From: Sanderia malayensis
Taxonomy: Eukaryota; Cnidaria; Scyphozoa; Semaeostomeae; Pelagiidae
NCBI GenBank assembly: GCA_013076295.1
Contig: RQOL01000767.1
Span: 1-64,000, forward strand
Direction: 5' to 3'
Length of the DNA: 64,000 bases
Of this stretch, positions 35,926 through 48,400 are shown in pieces; the first letter of the stretch is position 1; each line of letters opens with the position of its first letter. A program made the translations under genes and the position numbers. The notes under the pieces were generated by a model. It saw only the letters and a program-made list of their open reading frames with translations. It was not told the origin of the DNA and ran no database searches.

Positions 35926-36025
35926 NNNNNNNNNNNNNNNNNNNNNNNNNNNNNNNNNNNNNNNNNNNNNNNNNNNNNNNNNNNNNNNNNNNNNNNNNNN
36001 NNNNNNNNNNNNNNNNNNNNNNNNN
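35926..36025. other. Assembly gap of 100 N
   Basis: Exactly 100 N, the conventional length for a gap of unknown size. The left side ends just upstream (in gene sense) of an EAR exon of ADGRV1; the right side begins mid-exon in the TM7-tail exon of the inverted copy. The join is therefore a scaffolding decision with no sequence support visible here. Confidence 0.98.
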
Positions 36026-36603
36026 TTCCTTGAAAAGTATAATATTCATTCAAACGACGCTTCGGTCCTGTCAAATATGGACGTGATCTATGCTCCTGGA
36101 TCTTTGAATGGAAGTGCAAGAAAACTTGTTGATTCTCATGCGCTGGACCCAGGCAGATTTGTAAGTATTTGTGCTGCTTTGATCAATGTTTGGTTTATGT
36201 TATTTTTGTTCATATATTACTCCGCGTGGTTGCATCTTCCTGTGTCGATTTTTAACTCGAACCCGTGTTTACTTAATCATATTAGCTTCGTTTCATTTCT
36301 TTGTTCATTTCATTTTTTCAGCATGATTGGTCAGATGTAGATTTGCCAATGAATTTGGAGCAGTTAGATTACCCAGACCGAGGTGCAACACTAAATCGAG
36401 GCCACGTGAATGAGTCATATGATGATGATGATGATGATGTTGAGTTTGATGATTTAATATTTGCATTGAAGACAGGCCGGGGAATAAGTCCATCAATCCA
36501 AGAAGAACAGGAATTGGATGAAAAACCACTGCGCACTCCACGCTCTGCATCCGCTGACCAAGTGAACATAAGGAGAATCAAAATTGCAGACACACACGTC
36601 TAG
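36026..36603 (+). CDS. ADGRV1: ADGRV1 3' end, right (allelic) copy, truncated at gap
   Basis: Two exons: 36,026-36,160, the remainder of the TM7-tail exon starting at codons for FLEKYNIH, and 36,322-36,603, the tail ending IADTHV. Everything upstream is missing because the contig begins at the gap. It is not a separate gene: as an allele of 19,156-19,733 it should continue into the same upstream exons. Confidence 0.93.
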
Positions 36604-38305
36604 GAAACCCCTCTCTCTTTCACCATACAAACCAACCCTTTCGCTGTAAAGAACACACGAAATATCATTCAGCTTACTGCTTTTTGGTGGTATGTTTTTA
36701 ATGAAAATTACCCCTTCAACTGCGTTGCATATGGATTGCTGTGGTTAGTAATTATACACAAGCCAACACAAACTTTCCTGTGAAGTTGGAAGACTTCAGA
36801 AACTTTATAACCTTTGTCAACCCCAAGGATTTATTTAATTAAGAACAAGTATTTTACGTTTTTCCTTTTTCATAAAGCAATTAATCCGTTAATAATAACT
36901 TTATCATCTTATGTAAGTATTATCATACTTATATATTCCTACACAACGCTTATGAAGTGATTTATATTATTTGTAATGATTTACAGATGATTGCCTAGAA
37001 TAGAAATGTATTTTGTTTTTAGATAAAAGATAATGTGATAATGTAGAAATAAACTCTTTTTCATTCTTCTATGTATGATATTTTTTGTATATTCATTTTA
37101 GGATGTATACTTTTATGACCTTGAGAATTTTCTTTTTCTTGTCATGCCCTTTTCTTTTCTTTTCTGAAGGTTCTACACTTGGGCTGGGCATAATAGTGAT
37201 GGACACAAGTGACAGTGAGTCAATTGGGTCACTTTGCTTTGAACCTTTTTTGAGAACACTGAACCCTCGCTCTCCCACCTTTACCCAATTCCTCCCACTT
37301 TGGTATGATGTGCGTGTGTTTTGAAGACAGTAAAACTCTGCAACAATTTTATTCAGATTCATTAATATGTTTTTGCATTTCATGTGTGCATTGGTAAGTA
37401 CCATCTAATTAAATTTTTCATTTTTGCTTGCAATAATCAGTGCTAAGCCGTCCTTTTACATGTCCTTATAGTTGTTTTCATGAACTTTGATTTTAGGCTT
37501 GCTTAGGCCAAACGTGGCAGTTTGCATTTTTTGGCATGCCACAGAGAATGTAAATAAAAAAGAATTTATCCACGCAATGACTCGGAAGGATACGGAAGAG
37601 ATTCGACATGTAAGTGAATGGTATGTGTTTTCCTGTTGCTGCGCTGCGTTGTCTTAAAATAGACGAGGGAGTGAAATGGTTTAAATTTCCACAAAGGGTC
37701 CATTGATTCTTCAATCCACATTACGTCATCTTACAAACATAGCCTTCGTCATGCCACATGCCGATATCTCGAATGACGCATGAATCATTTGATGTGGTTT
37801 GAGAAAACATACACTTTTGATGTCGTGTGAGAAGAGCGTGCTCAACACACATACCGTGCAATATAAATTGCATAATGTGGTACTGTAATTGGAAACCGAA
37901 GGAGTTTTTAATCCACTCCATTACAGCCAAATATGGTAAAAAGGGGTGGGTTCGTACAACCTCGTTTTCAGATGCTGAGTCATTACTTCACCCATCATGT
38001 TGCGCATGCGCAATTCATCTGAAGAAAAGAATTCACGCGAGACAGTCACAACAAAACCAAGTTGATTGACATTGAAAACTTGAAACGGGAAAGAACCAAC
38101 GCATTAGTTCCTACTTTATTTTATTTAAAATTGGCAACCCAGAACTTTATCGTGAGATATTATACACTGCAGGAAAAGAATCTGCACATTTTGTTTTGTT
38201 GAGCAGTCAGAGTACGATTTTGTGTTGTTAACAACAGTGAAAAATAACAACAAGATAATTTGAAAAGATTAAGGAGAAAAGTACACTTTTTCATCAAAAG
38301 ACAAC
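36604..38305. other. Intergenic region, right copy, MITE-free
   Basis: Same sequence as 16,605-19,155 without the Harbinger MITE (empty TTA at 37,566-37,568). Contains the ADGRV1 3' UTR. I see no additional gene. Confidence 0.6.
37048..37053 (+). terminator. Polyadenylation signal of ADGRV1, right copy
   Basis: AATAAA about 445 nt after the stop codon, then a T-rich stretch; same site as 18,706-18,711. Confidence 0.5.
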
Positions 38306-38899
38306 ATGAAGTTTGCAAAAGTAAGTGAACATTCTGTCTTTTAAATTTAGGCCTCGTTTTTTATAGCAGAATGTTTGCGTGGGATAAGAGTGTGGAATAA
38401 CCGTTAAATACGGAGGCTAGTTAGTCTCCTAGTTTAACCTTAATACCTATCATTAAGTGTTACGAGGCGAATTTATTATCTACATAATTTTCATCTAATT
38501 GAAGACGCTGTTATTTTTTTATAGTTATTATTCTGGCGAAAGAGGAGTGGCAATAAAGAACGCAAGTCAAAAATTAAAGAAAAGCATGTCAGATGTGAGC
38601 AGCAACAAGAGGGTGGAATTTCAATAACTGAATCTGAAAAAGAAGTAAAACCTCGTCCCCGTTCGTCTTCATTTAATGGAATTGATGATATTATAAAGTC
38701 CGAAAAAGATAAGGAAAAAGAGAAAGCAAAGAAAGTCAAAAGATCTGCTTCAACTGGGCATAAAACATCCAGAAAAAACTCCTTTATTCGATGGTATAGA
38801 AGAAAGAAAGAAATTGGAAAGGCATTAAGAGATATTGGTGATGATCTTGACTCAAATCATAGTAGTAACCTATCATTGAATAAAAAGGCAAAGAAATAA
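38306..38899 (+). CDS. Unrecognised small basic protein, right copy
   Basis: Exons 38,306-38,320 and 38,525-38,899, joined in phase 0 by a 204-bp GT-AG intron, encode 129 aa beginning MKFAK. Same protein as on the left arm with Phe for Leu at residue 3. Here the intron is the empty, LINE-free allele. The gene starts about 1.7 kb after ADGRV1 on the same strand and ends 632 bp from the convergent UBAP1 stop. I recognise no domain. Confidence 0.6.
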
Positions 38900-39531
38900 A
38901 GATGGATAAGGGCTCCAAAGGCAATGACAGTACATCCTACATCCACCACCTCTTCACCACCAACATTCCATTGAAACACTATGGTGTTTTTTGTTTATAT
39001 AAGAACACATAGGTCAGAGGTTGTTTTCCTGTTTACATAAGTTATTTTATCTTGATATTAAGGTAAATATATATTTACCTTTATGATTTGCAAGTTACAG
39101 ATGATTTTCCAATGATTTTAAGGTGCACAAACATATTTCTAAATGCTATTTTCAAGCATTTCATTATGATGTATTTTTCTGGGAAGAAGTAGTTTCTAAG
39201 AACAGATGAGTCATTGAACAATCGTGTTGATCATGATGATCTCATATGATGTAACATTTCATGAGGAAGACAAAAGTCTGTTCCTTTGTAAAATTTAAAT
39301 CAGAATATGTTGGAGATTGTTAAGTTAAATTGATAAATATACAATTTGACAAAAGTAAAAAATTGTCATACAAGCATTTTATTTATTCTATACTACAAAT
39401 TAACAACATGCAACAAATAATATAACTTCATTCTTTATTTTCTACACATTAATATCAACTTTACTTTATGAGTTTTATCAATTCAAAAATTTATCAGCTG
39501 ACACAAAGTATAGCATAATATCAATCTGATA
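38900..39531. other. Convergent 3' intergenic region, right copy
   Basis: Between the tails of the small basic gene (+) and UBAP1 (-). No further gene seen. Confidence 0.6.
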
Positions 39532-42101
39532 TCAGGCTGTTAAATACTCAAATACATTTTCATTTTCTCTGTCTGTTTCTTTCAATGCATCATGGATTTT
39601 TTTATGAGCAAAACCTAACTCTTTCCATTTATAAAACAGTTCTAAATAACTCACTGCTTTGCTTGAATCAAATTGGTTATATTCAAGTGCTAACTCAACA
39701 TCCTCTGCATCAAAACCTTTCTCAGTCACTTGTTGAACTTGGACCAGAAAATCAATCACCTGAAAATGAGATTTGGCTATTAAATATTGGATTAGATTAA
39801 CAACCTTTGTAGAATAATATAAATGAGGATATCCATCTACCAAATAATGCAAACTTCAATGAAGGTTATTGTATAATAAGGTTAGACGTCAGATATGAAG
39901 GAAGAATCAACAAACTTCTTTTTCATTATTTTTGAATTTCTGAATTGCCCTTGCTGCTCTTGCTGATGGAAAGCCCATTCCAGTCATCTGATTTAACAGT
40001 TTTGTTTGATCTGCTGACAGGTTGACAGTAGGTGGAGGCAAAGATGAATTTTGTGATTGGTTATATCTAACAGAAGTTGATTTGTCAATTGGAAGTGACA
40101 ATGGCTGGCTTTGAGCTATGGAGTGAGTTGGTGGTGAGCTATATATTGGTCTGTTATTCTGGAAATAAAACACAGAGATAACAAAATGGATGATATAAAA
40201 GTTTATATTAAATACATTTGTGTATGAAATCTTCATTATTCTGCTTACTTTTGACTCTTCAATTCTGTTAAAACCTGCTTGATATGGAATATTTGTTTCA
40301 GCTTGTGAATAACTTTGAATCATGGTTTGTGGTGAATTTGTTAATTGTGGAGCCATACTATGACGTGAAAGCTTGGGTATATCAAGTGTTGGGTTTTCAA
40401 AGTCAAGTGATTGTACTTGAACTTGATCTTGTACTTGAACATCATGAGGAAGTGAATTGGATTGTTTTATTTGTTCTGCATTTGATATACGAGTGAATTG
40501 AAATTGTTTCATAATATTGTTTATACGAGATGTTGGCACAACAGCTTCCTGTGCTGGATTATTAGGACTAACTGGAACAGAATTACTTGAGATTGAAATA
40601 CCTCCGTCAGCCAGATTCGGTAATGATCTTGAATTAGTTTTGATAAGATTTGAGTTCTGATAGGTCAGTGGTTGTGGCACAGATGAATTTTCCAAGGGCC
40701 TGAAGGTATTCAAATCATCCTTTTCAACAAAATACCTTCTTGTATCCAAAACCGGACCAGTCATACCACTTTGGCTTAATGGAGGACTGTATGTTGGTGG
40801 TGAAGATTGAATAGTTGGTTCATTTGTCATTGTTGTATTACAATTTGAATTTTCAGCTGATGTGTCATTTCCCTCAATACCTTGCAAAAGTGAAGCTGTT
40901 GCCACTTCAGTCTTTCTTTGGGAATTAATCCCATCCGCTTTTGGACTTGAAAAGTCAAATAAAGAAAAGTCCAGCTCTTGTTCAGCTGAGTTTGTTGAGC
41001 AATTTGAATTTTTATCTTTCTTTTTTCTTGATGTTGCATCTGGTTGTAAAACACTTTTTAACTCATCAATATCATCTAAAGTTTGTAATTCAACAAGTTC
41101 AAATGGTGTCACATTGCTATCTTCAAATTCTGACAAGTTAAATTGTTTCGTTGTCTTCCCTTCATCATTTTGAATAGCTGGTTTAGTGTAAATCTGAGTT
41201 GGTTCAAGTATTGGTGCATCCGATAAACTCATTATTGGCATGACTATATTGCTACTGTCGGCTTCATCACTATCTTCATCTACTTCTTCAGCATCTGTTG
41301 CAATCACTGCATCTTTATCTTCAGATGAAGATAAAATTACTTGTAGAATATCCTCTTGAGCTTTTAATCTTTTCTCCTGCAAAATTCTTTCTGCTGCCTC
41401 TTCCTTTGCTCGTTTTATAACTTTCTCTTCCAGACTAAAGTCAAACTGGAATGAGGAATTGAAAAAATGGAGATTTATCAACCCTAAATACAAAATCAAA
41501 AACATCAAACTTTGCAATGGGGGCATAAATAGCACATACTTTGGATGATGTCGTTGACATTTTTACAAGTTGAAGGTCAATAGGTAAAAAAACCTGTTGA
41601 AACAAAATTATAATTCCCAGTCAAATTGTAATCAAATAGACTACTGTATAGATAAACAAAAGAGATATTCACATTCCTTTTTAGGAGCTTGGAATTTATC
41701 ACCGATTTTCACCATGACACCTTCCAACACTGAAAAACTTTCCATGACTGTAATTCAAAATGCAAAATAAATCATTAGTTAAATTAGCGTTTTCATTTGT
41801 AATCTAATAGATATTAGCATTACCAGGCTGTTAGGAAATAAATAAAGGCAAATAAAATGACCTCAACAATTTTGAGAATTTTTCAAGTAAACTAAGATGT
41901 GAAGCATAACTTCAGTTAAAATATTATCTTTGCGCAAATTAGCTGTTTTCGAACATTTTCTGAGGACAATGAATCAAGTGACCTGTTTTTTGGCTGAATC
42001 CAATAATTCTTTTAAAACAAAAAAGGTCTAGAAAAAAAATGCCTAATAAGTTTAAAGATGAACTTACATTGTTGACTCATCCTTGGGTATGAACTTGCCA
42101 T
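39532..42101 (-). CDS. UBAP1: UBAP1 homolog (ESCRT-I subunit), right copy
   Basis: Mirror copy of 10,795-13,374 with the same six exons; coding exons 4-6 are 41,445-40,249, 40,158-39,916 and 39,759-39,532. It differs from the left allele by a few residues, for example Lys to Gln in KPAIKNDEGK and Glu to Gln in SADETK. The poly-T at the exon 3 acceptor has seven T in both arms, so the phase problem between exons 2 and 3 is shared. Both copies are otherwise intact, as expected for alleles. Confidence 0.93.
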
Positions 42102-42448
42102 TTTGGTTCAGCAAATAACAATCAAACTGCCCAATGATTTATGCCATTCCTAAATTACAAACGTTAGGAATAAAATGTCATTGACTTGAGATAAATTAAA
42201 TAATTTTTCCAACTTTTGTCATGCACACAGATGTCCTTCCCAAGCCAAGCAATATTGTTTAGTATGCACTAAAGCCTGGTTATTACGTCATCGTCTGTAA
42301 TGCAGTTCAACTACGGAATAAAGTTGAATTCTCTCGAGCTTGTTACCCTGGTAATGATGACGAAATGAACAGCTGATAAATGGCCTAAATTATCGCTCCA
42401 CTTTCAATGATTTGATTTCTTTTATTTCATACAATTCCTGGTAAAGAC
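42102..42448. promoter_or_regulatory. Divergent UBAP1/CCDC87 promoter with RFX X-box, right copy
   Basis: GTTACCCTGGTAAT at 42,342-42,355 is an imperfect palindrome matching the X-box consensus at 13 of 14 positions, 94 bp before the CCDC87 ATG. TTACGTCA at 42,283-42,290 is a CRE/ATF half-palindrome nearer UBAP1. Both are unchanged in the left arm. Confidence 0.6.
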
Positions 42449-45400
42449 ATGGATTTTAAACACTTCAACCTTCAAAGACCACCTATGAATACGGTAAAGT
42501 ATCGATATCAACCTTATAAACATTCATTTTTTGTACAGTGGGGGGTGGCCATGTGCTAATTTACCTAGACAAATCCTAGGTTCTTCAGAAAACGAACCTT
42601 CAGAATCGGAAAACTTGCAGTTGCAACAAATCTGAAGGTTAAATACGAGCAAAAAAAATTTTGCGCATCCGTAAGCAGCGCTGGATTCCCACCACCCTTA
42701 GCAACACCCCAGAAGCTGATCTCTCACCCCAACATGTTGACCGAGCTGGGGACTGGGTGGGACTCAAACCCACAATTTGTAAGCACCCATGTATCTGCTA
42801 TGAGAATGACAAAGAAGTTGGATATTTAATACTTCTGATGCAAGTATTATTAAATTATTGAAATTTTCTATTATTGAAATTCAAATTTTACAATTGACCA
42901 TTTAATTTACAATTCCCCAATCGGCGTTTCCATCACAACAAGCAAACTTTTTGGCAGTAAAAGTTTTGCCGACCAATTGAATAAGTTATTTCAAATCAAG
43001 TCGGGCGTATTTAACTTTGTCAAATTTTCACGGCTCATACTAAAATGGTAGTCATTGCTATTTATCATTCATAAACATTTGCAGGAATTACCACCCTAAT
43101 TGGATCGATTCTACTTTCATCATTATAAAGTAGCAATTGTTTCAAATTTTCAGGAAAGGTTTTATAAAGATTTTTCAAGCACGCTGGATAATTTTGTTTT
43201 AAACGAAGACGAAGATGATGCACGTGAGGATTTATTTGATTTAACCCCCTCTTCGATTTATTTTCATTCTTCTTGTTCGCGATGAATTTAATCACAATTA
43301 ATTCGTTTATTTTGCTTATTTCTAGCGTCAGATGACAGTGTTGTTATCATACGAAAGCCGGCTAGTCCAATTGAGGTATACAATATTGTATTATCATCAT
43401 ATTTCAAATTCAACCTGCCATTATTGTCATCAGTTATTTGAAAATAGTCCTGTCTAACAATTAGGGTAATGTTTTAACAATATTTACTACTAATTATCTG
43501 CAGAATTCTTTGAGAAAAGCTCCGAAAACAATCCAAGAATTAAAAGCACTAATCAACGAGAGACTACCAATAAGAACGGACATCAAACTTGTCTCAACAC
43601 AAGACCAGCAAGAATTGGTAAGTAGCCTGGTTGGTAGCGACGTGTCCCCTTGGGTTGTAGCGACGTGCCCCCTTGGGTTGTAGCGACATGCCCAATGATT
43701 GAAACAACCCTTTTATTATTTGCCGTTTTTCTTTTCTTTGACTAGGCCAGTGTTTTGATGTCTGAACTTGGTGCAGTTTGGCCTGAAATGCGCAACCAAG
43801 CATCTGATCCATTTCTTGTAAGCATTTTTAAATAATTGTTTATTTCAGCATTTCAGCGATCATTTCAATGTTGAGAAATAAAGATTTTGTAAAATTGTGT
43901 TGTATATTTATCAAATCAATTTGTAATATAAATATTCTATGTTTTATTTTTCAGACTAAAGAAGAAAACACGGAGTTAGAAAGGTATCAAAATTATTTCA
44001 ATGCCTTTTTCTAAAGTTAGAGCTATGTTCAGTTATAGCTTAGTTTGTTGTCTCCTTCTCTTTGATGCAAGCAAACTTATCAAACAACAATGTAAGCATT
44101 TCAAGTGCATGTTGTTGTTGTTGACTACCCCTTTGCGAATGTTGCTCGAATAGTCTTGACAAGTGTTGCATTTTTATAGAAAAGTTGCCGTTACTGTTGT
44201 GAATATCATTGAAAAGCTCTATATGGAATACATTGAGAAATTGCAAGCTGCTAATGAAAGAAAAATTTTCAATGCTGCGTCTAATATTAGTCGGTTCAAG
44301 ACACAACTGTCATTTGATGCAAATAAGAGGTATTTCTTTATTAGAATTTTTTACTCGTTTTTTTATCAGATATACAATGACATTCAGAGGCGATGCAAAC
44401 TTTTGTTGTATATCTTGTTTTTTTATGGCTCATGTGTTATGTTACAGCTTGAATATATTGAACATAAGACGAAAGTTGGCAAATGTATTGCGATATCCAG
44501 TTGAAAAAGATGACAACTTATCAGAAGATTCATATGTTATAAGAATTAAAGAGAAATTAGTAGAACAGGTTATACACTTTGATGAACTTAACTTTTCATA
44601 GTCAGATGCAAACGGAGTTTTAAATTATTTTATGAGGTATATTTTTTTAACCTATGTCAATGTTTTTCTGCAGAAGCCAAAGGGAAGTATTGTTAAGAAG
44701 TTGCATATAACCAGAGACATTGCAAGAAAACTTTATCATGAATCGGAACTCGAAGACGTAAGATTAGCATGCTTGTTACATATTAACACTTGTATGATAT
44801 CAGAGGGTCTTTCTTGATTATATATCAGAATTCTGAAGTCGTTCGTAATTGATTTTTAGCTTTGTAAGAAAATGCCTGTCGTAGATTCATTGGATGCTAT
44901 TTCATTGCATGATAATCCGAATTTTTCTCTTCCTAAACACCACTCGGATATTGAGAAGAATTTGATTTGTAAGTGCATCTTTTGTTTTTGTGCATATGTT
45001 TGTGTTTGTCTATTCAGTGATTGTCATGATCAGAATAGAAGTTTATCATGGCATTAATAGGAGCGTTTATGAGTGTGACGTTTTGAGAGGTACTTTTCTC
45101 ATTCTTGGTTCTAAGTGCAAAAAGTCATGAGTTAGTTTATCTGTGTGGCGTTGAGCGAACGTCAAGGGAGATCGTTTGTGGACATTTATTTTTTCTGCAA
45201 AGCTTTAAAATTCTTTGCAGATACCATTGCTGTGGTACTATATTATGCTGTCCCTGTATCAACTATTATCTACTCTGTTACACCTCTCTCCTCTGAATAT
45301 CTGTTTTGATTTATAGCGACCACGTTACAGACAAAGAAATACTCAGAAGAAGCAAAAGAACAAACAGAGTGAGACCAAGTATTGTTCATACTCTCTACAA

Positions 45401-48400
45401 TTTATTACAACCTAATATTGTATTAATTTTAACTTTACATATAATTTTAATTATTTTAATCTTTCCATGTGCATGTATCTGAAGTAATAACTTGAATTTC
45501 TTTTTAGGAGCTCACAAAGCGAAGAACAAACATTTAAAATTCACGTAAGATTCGTTGCCCATTCCAACCTACTTCAGAAATGTTTTTTGCCTAATGAAGT
45601 AGCTACTTTCATTGATTGCAAATCCTTATTATTGTAAGTTATTGAACATTGAATGAAAATAATATCACATTTCAGAGATCGAATTCTTTGCCATTGGTTG
45701 ACACTGCTACATTGTTCTTGGAAGAACTTGAAATTGATAAGGAAGGTAAGAAATTGTTTCACCATTATTTTATCTTTAGTTATCATACACGCTTTTTTAT
45801 AAGAATATAGTCTATAAGAATATTGAGGCTTAAAGTTGCCAAAAAGCAATGGAAATTTAAGAAAAACAATGAAAAAAGATTGAGGCCCAGCATAAGTTGA
45901 GACATTCTTATAAAAAAAATAATGTGTAAATTAACAACAAATTAGTATATCACACTTGTAGAGGCTGTCGGTGATTTTGCAAATGTTTCAACACAGTTAT
46001 TGCAAGCTACAATAACAATAATAACTAACTGTGAACATTGTTGAAATGAGTGCTGCTGTGATTTAAAACCAATATTCCGGACTGAAGCATCTATTTTTTA
46101 AAAAGATATAATCGTCCGGACTGAAGCATCAATTAATTTAAAAGATATGTTTTGAAATGAGTGCCTGCAAAAAATTTGGAGATGGGTGTGGACAAAAACT
46201 TGCAAGCAAGCTTTATTTTTCTTGTGAAGGTGCGACTAAACATTCACCGAACAGTGAAGTAGTTCAAGGGGGGTGAGATGTTAGCTTGCTTCTGTCGTAT
46301 GTCGAGCGCATACTTTAATTCGATAACCGAATGATTTGCTATGCCGGCCAATTTCAAATGTGGCATGACGCATGTATGCAGAACGTAATGGTAGATGACT
46401 AATATCAACGGGTGAAGGGTGACTATATGTGTGGTGCGTTGATTCCTTTGACCTATGCAATTCTCTGCTGCTAGCAAGGTCTCCTGTGGACCAGCGGTAA
46501 CTTTCCTACACACTAAGCTCAAGACCACTGGTGCAAAACCTGATGAGAGCATCGACTTTGTATTTTAATCAATTTGTAATTTGAATGTTCTATTGTGGGC
46601 GTGTATGCGCAGTGCCATATATAGGCTACTGCGCAGGAGTATGCATGACGTAATGCTACCTACAGTATCTGGTGGATCAGTTAGGGCTAGGATTAGGGCT
46701 AGGGCTAGAGTGCCCTAAAGGTGGGTGTGTATGCGCGTTGGTATGGTATAGCACCTATATTATCTTTATTTTTTCCACACTTTTATATATTTGTCATTTC
46801 AGAATTGGAATCAAAACGAAAGAATAGCGGGGTTTATGTGAAGGTAAAGTCATTATTATTTTCTATTATTTTCAACTCTACACATGCTTTCAATTAAACT
46901 ATTCTTCTTATATATTACCAAAATCAACGAGTATTTCTAATAATCTTTTATTGTACTTTTTTTTAGTTTGTTGAACCAGTTGTTGATGAAGTTGGAGATT
47001 GCACCCGGAAACAGTACGTTTTTTTAGAGTATGATTTTAAATTGTGGGAAGTGAGACGATAAAGGGTTATTGTGGTGTTATTTTAGTGTTACTATTAAAT
47101 GCAGTTTTCAGCTATCTACCCTCTCGTATCGGCAAAGATTTTTCAGATGTTTAATCTTTTCAGTAATTATTTACAGGTCTGATATCTGTTTACGTGAAGA
47201 TCTGAAAAATCTTATGAACAAAGAAAGTTCAGTAAAAATGTTGTAAGTAACTCAATCTATTGACGAATATCACATCTTTTTATTCCTTTAATTTTGATTG
47301 AAGTAACCTAATTTAGCTTTAACCATCTTCTTTACTTTCATGTATGTATAGTGCCTGTTGCTAGATAGAGTACAGTTAAATTATATGTAATACATTTATT
47401 TATATGAATCCTTGACTGTTGCAGATGAATAAAGATATTGACGCAGATGTTAACGATACAATGCCACCTTTACTTCAGGTAGACGCAAGTTCATTCTTCT
47501 TCATATGTTGTTAATTGTGAGTGGGTGTAACCAAAAGGGAGCGAAGCAGAGGATGATGTTAAATTAAAGTTGTGGGATTGTGAGACAACGTCCCAAGCTG
47601 ATAAGAATTGAACAATTTTCCCTGGTGATTATTTGGAAGATGTTTTCCTCCAAATCCTTCCCATGATGCTGCCTCTTCTTCCTAACTTTGAGATTTTTAT
47701 CATCACAGGCAATGCCCATTTACAAAAGAAGAATTGTCAGCAATGACACTGAAGATAATAGCAATTTATCAAAGTCATCATCATTATCGAAAACAGCCAT
47801 AGTGAAAGACGATTCCTTAGAATCTTTAATTATTCAGCAGGAAGAAGATAGGTAATTGTATCCAAATGCAATAATACATTATTGCGAAATTCTGCTCGCT
47901 ACAGCTCGATAACATGAACCAGTATATAACGCGCATTTCTGCATTTACTCGAACACGGCATCTGATTCTTTCAACTGTTTTATGATCTCTCCTGATGTTA
48001 AGAAGGATTTTTCTAACTCCCAATGCAGGTTGATAAGGAAACATAGACCATATCTCGTCTTTTTTACATTCAACTTTCGCCCTGAAGTTGCTTGGGAGTT
48101 TTCGCTTCCAGTTTTCGTTGCTTATAAAAGAGTAGTGTAGAAGTATGAAGACTAGTATTGTTAATGCAATAATAAGTTTCCAAGTCTATTGACTAACCTT
48201 ATTACTGATTTTATTTAGTAAATACTGTTTATTGTTTCACAGATCAGAGGAGAGTCTTGAAGCTCAGCCGTCAGTAGTAACAACAAAGTTTTCTAATAAA
48301 GTGAGTAAAACATTTTCAGATTTGAGTATTTCATTTTTTTATTCATTTGACTTTCTTAGCTGACAAGACAATTTATTCTCATGGGATTTATGGGTACATG

